Assembly (NCBI GenBank): GCA_902779075.1
Contig: CACZAK010000234.1
Coordinates: forward strand, 1-6,651
Direction of reading: 5' to 3'
Origin: an uncultured bacterium
Lineage (GTDB): Bacteria > Verrucomicrobiota > Kiritimatiellia > RFP12 > UBA1067
DNA length: 6,651 nt
A program made the position numbers and the translations under genes. Below the pieces are notes generated by a model, which was not told where the DNA came from, did no database searches, and saw nothing but the letters and a program-made list of their open reading frames with translations. Shown piece after piece: positions 6,001 through 6,651 of the stretch. Numbering within the stretch: the stretch's first letter is position 1; the number at the start of each line of letters is the position of its first letter.

Positions 6001-6651
6001 CCGCCGCTTTTTTCCGACAGCGTGATGACGAACGAGACCGTGCTCTTCATGGGCACGGACGACGCGGCACCGCTCATGTACCGGGCGGACGAGATTCTTT
6101 CCGTCACGAGCTTCGATCTCAAGACGAACTACGTGGAGGGCGTGGACTGGACGTTCGACCGCGAGTCGCACACGATTCGCCCGACCGCAAACACACGCAT
6201 GCCGTACTATACCGAGGCGGAGTGGTATCCTGAAAGCGGGCGTTTCGCGTGCAACGTGCCCGGCAAGTCCTACGTGTTCTTCTCCGAAGGCAGCGTGATC
6301 TCGCTCCACCAGGTGTGCGTGACGTACCGCCATTCGGATGCATGGACCGGCCCCGCACCGCGCGACGACTTCGCCGCGTTTGCGCCGATGCTTGCGGAGT
6401 TCACGACGCGTCAGGGAGGCGGAAAGGCGCTGTTCTACGGCGACTCGATCACGACAGGCGGGAACTCGTCCGGCACGATCGGCTTCGAGCCGCGCATCCC
6501 GAGCTGGCCGGAGCAGGTACACGCCGGTATCGTCGAGGCGACGGGCAACTCAGGCATCGCGTACGTGAACACGGCGGTGGGCGGCAAGAACACGCAGTGG
6601 GGGCTTGACAACGTGCAGGAGCGGGTGATCGCCCACGCGCCGGACTTCGTG
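5929..6651 (+). CDS. Secreted SGNH/GDSL-type hydrolase, 3' end outside window
   Basis: The frame from the ATG at 5929 is open for 241 codons to the window edge. Residues 1-19 form a signal peptide (MKRG, hydrophobic core, likely cleavage after AIA). Residues about 30-140 look like the beta-rich N-terminal domain found before many secreted SGNH esterases (EGVDWTFDRESHTIRPTANT, then the MPYYTEAEWYP segment). The catalytic domain begins near 165: FYGDSITTG carries the nucleophile Ser173 of SGNH block I, and the Gly218-Gly219 region (NTAVGGKNTQWG) fits block II. The Asn of block III and the Asp/His of block V would lie beyond the edge. The family includes carbohydrate O-acetyl esterases; polysaccharide deacetylation is plausible but the substrate is unknown. 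The gene follows the second large gene by 11 nt without a clear Shine-Dalgarno site (only GAAGAAAAA), so translational coupling is likely. Confidence 0.85.
   Translation, partial: MKRGLIAAVMTMTAFVAIAMDSRVPPLFSDSVMTNETVLFMGTDDAAPLMYRADEILSVTSFDLKTNYVEGVDWTFDRESHTIRPTANTRMPYYTEAEWYPESGRFACNVPGKSYVFFSEGSVISLHQVCVTYRHSDAWTGPAPRDDFAAFAPMLAEFTTRQGGGKALFYGDSITTGGNSSGTIGFEPRIPSWPEQVHAGIVEATGNSGIAYVNTAVGGKNTQWGLDNVQERVIAHAPDFV

Noticed and set aside
5881..6522. 213-codon frame on the - strand opposite the hydrolase
   Set aside because: It is antisense to the GDS-motif hydrolase and also runs across the gene boundary at 5917-5929. Its sequence is Arg- and His-rich without motifs.

Overview
The window holds two tandem paralogous genes for large secreted beta-rich proteins, 863 and 913 residues, all on the + strand. 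They are followed by the first 241 codons of a secreted SGNH/GDSL-type hydrolase whose 3' end lies beyond the window. Fairly high GC, Sec-type signal peptides and autotransporter-associated beta-strand (PATR-like) repeats without an autotransporter barrel suggest a Gram-negative bacterium of the PVC group, perhaps a gut-type Kiritimatiellota/Verrucomicrobiota. That placement is inference; no marker gene is present.

Layout: bases 1-258 are non-coding as far as I can see. They contain a 7-nt-period GAGACG-type repeat (111-158), then a good sigma70-type promoter (187-216) and a ribosome binding site for the first gene (259-2850). A hydrolase leader starts 11 nt after that gene, but homology to the intact downstream hydrolase stops after 24 codons (2862-2933). 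The rest of the gap to 3175 holds a possible terminator hairpin, an inverted repeat over a second promoter, a 5'-leader stem-loop and a strong Shine-Dalgarno site for the second gene (3176-5917). The intact hydrolase begins 11 nt after the second gene (5929 to the window end).

The two large proteins share one plan: signal peptide, short beta-solenoid segment, LamG/concanavalin-like domain, second solenoid segment, second LamG-like domain, PATR motif, long beta-solenoid, and a conserved C-terminal block ending GGMMII[I/V]R. I read this as duplication of a two-gene cassette (surface or secreted beta-solenoid protein plus secreted esterase-like hydrolase), with the upstream hydrolase later lost. 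A 485-bp ungapped block (2449-2933 and 5516-6000) runs from the C-terminal 133 codons through the intergenic gap into the hydrolase signal peptide. By my hand count it is about 90% identical, and similarity drops sharply at both edges, which suggests gene conversion or a shuffled 3' cassette. Glycan binding and deacetylation are plausible roles, but no substrate can be read from the sequence.
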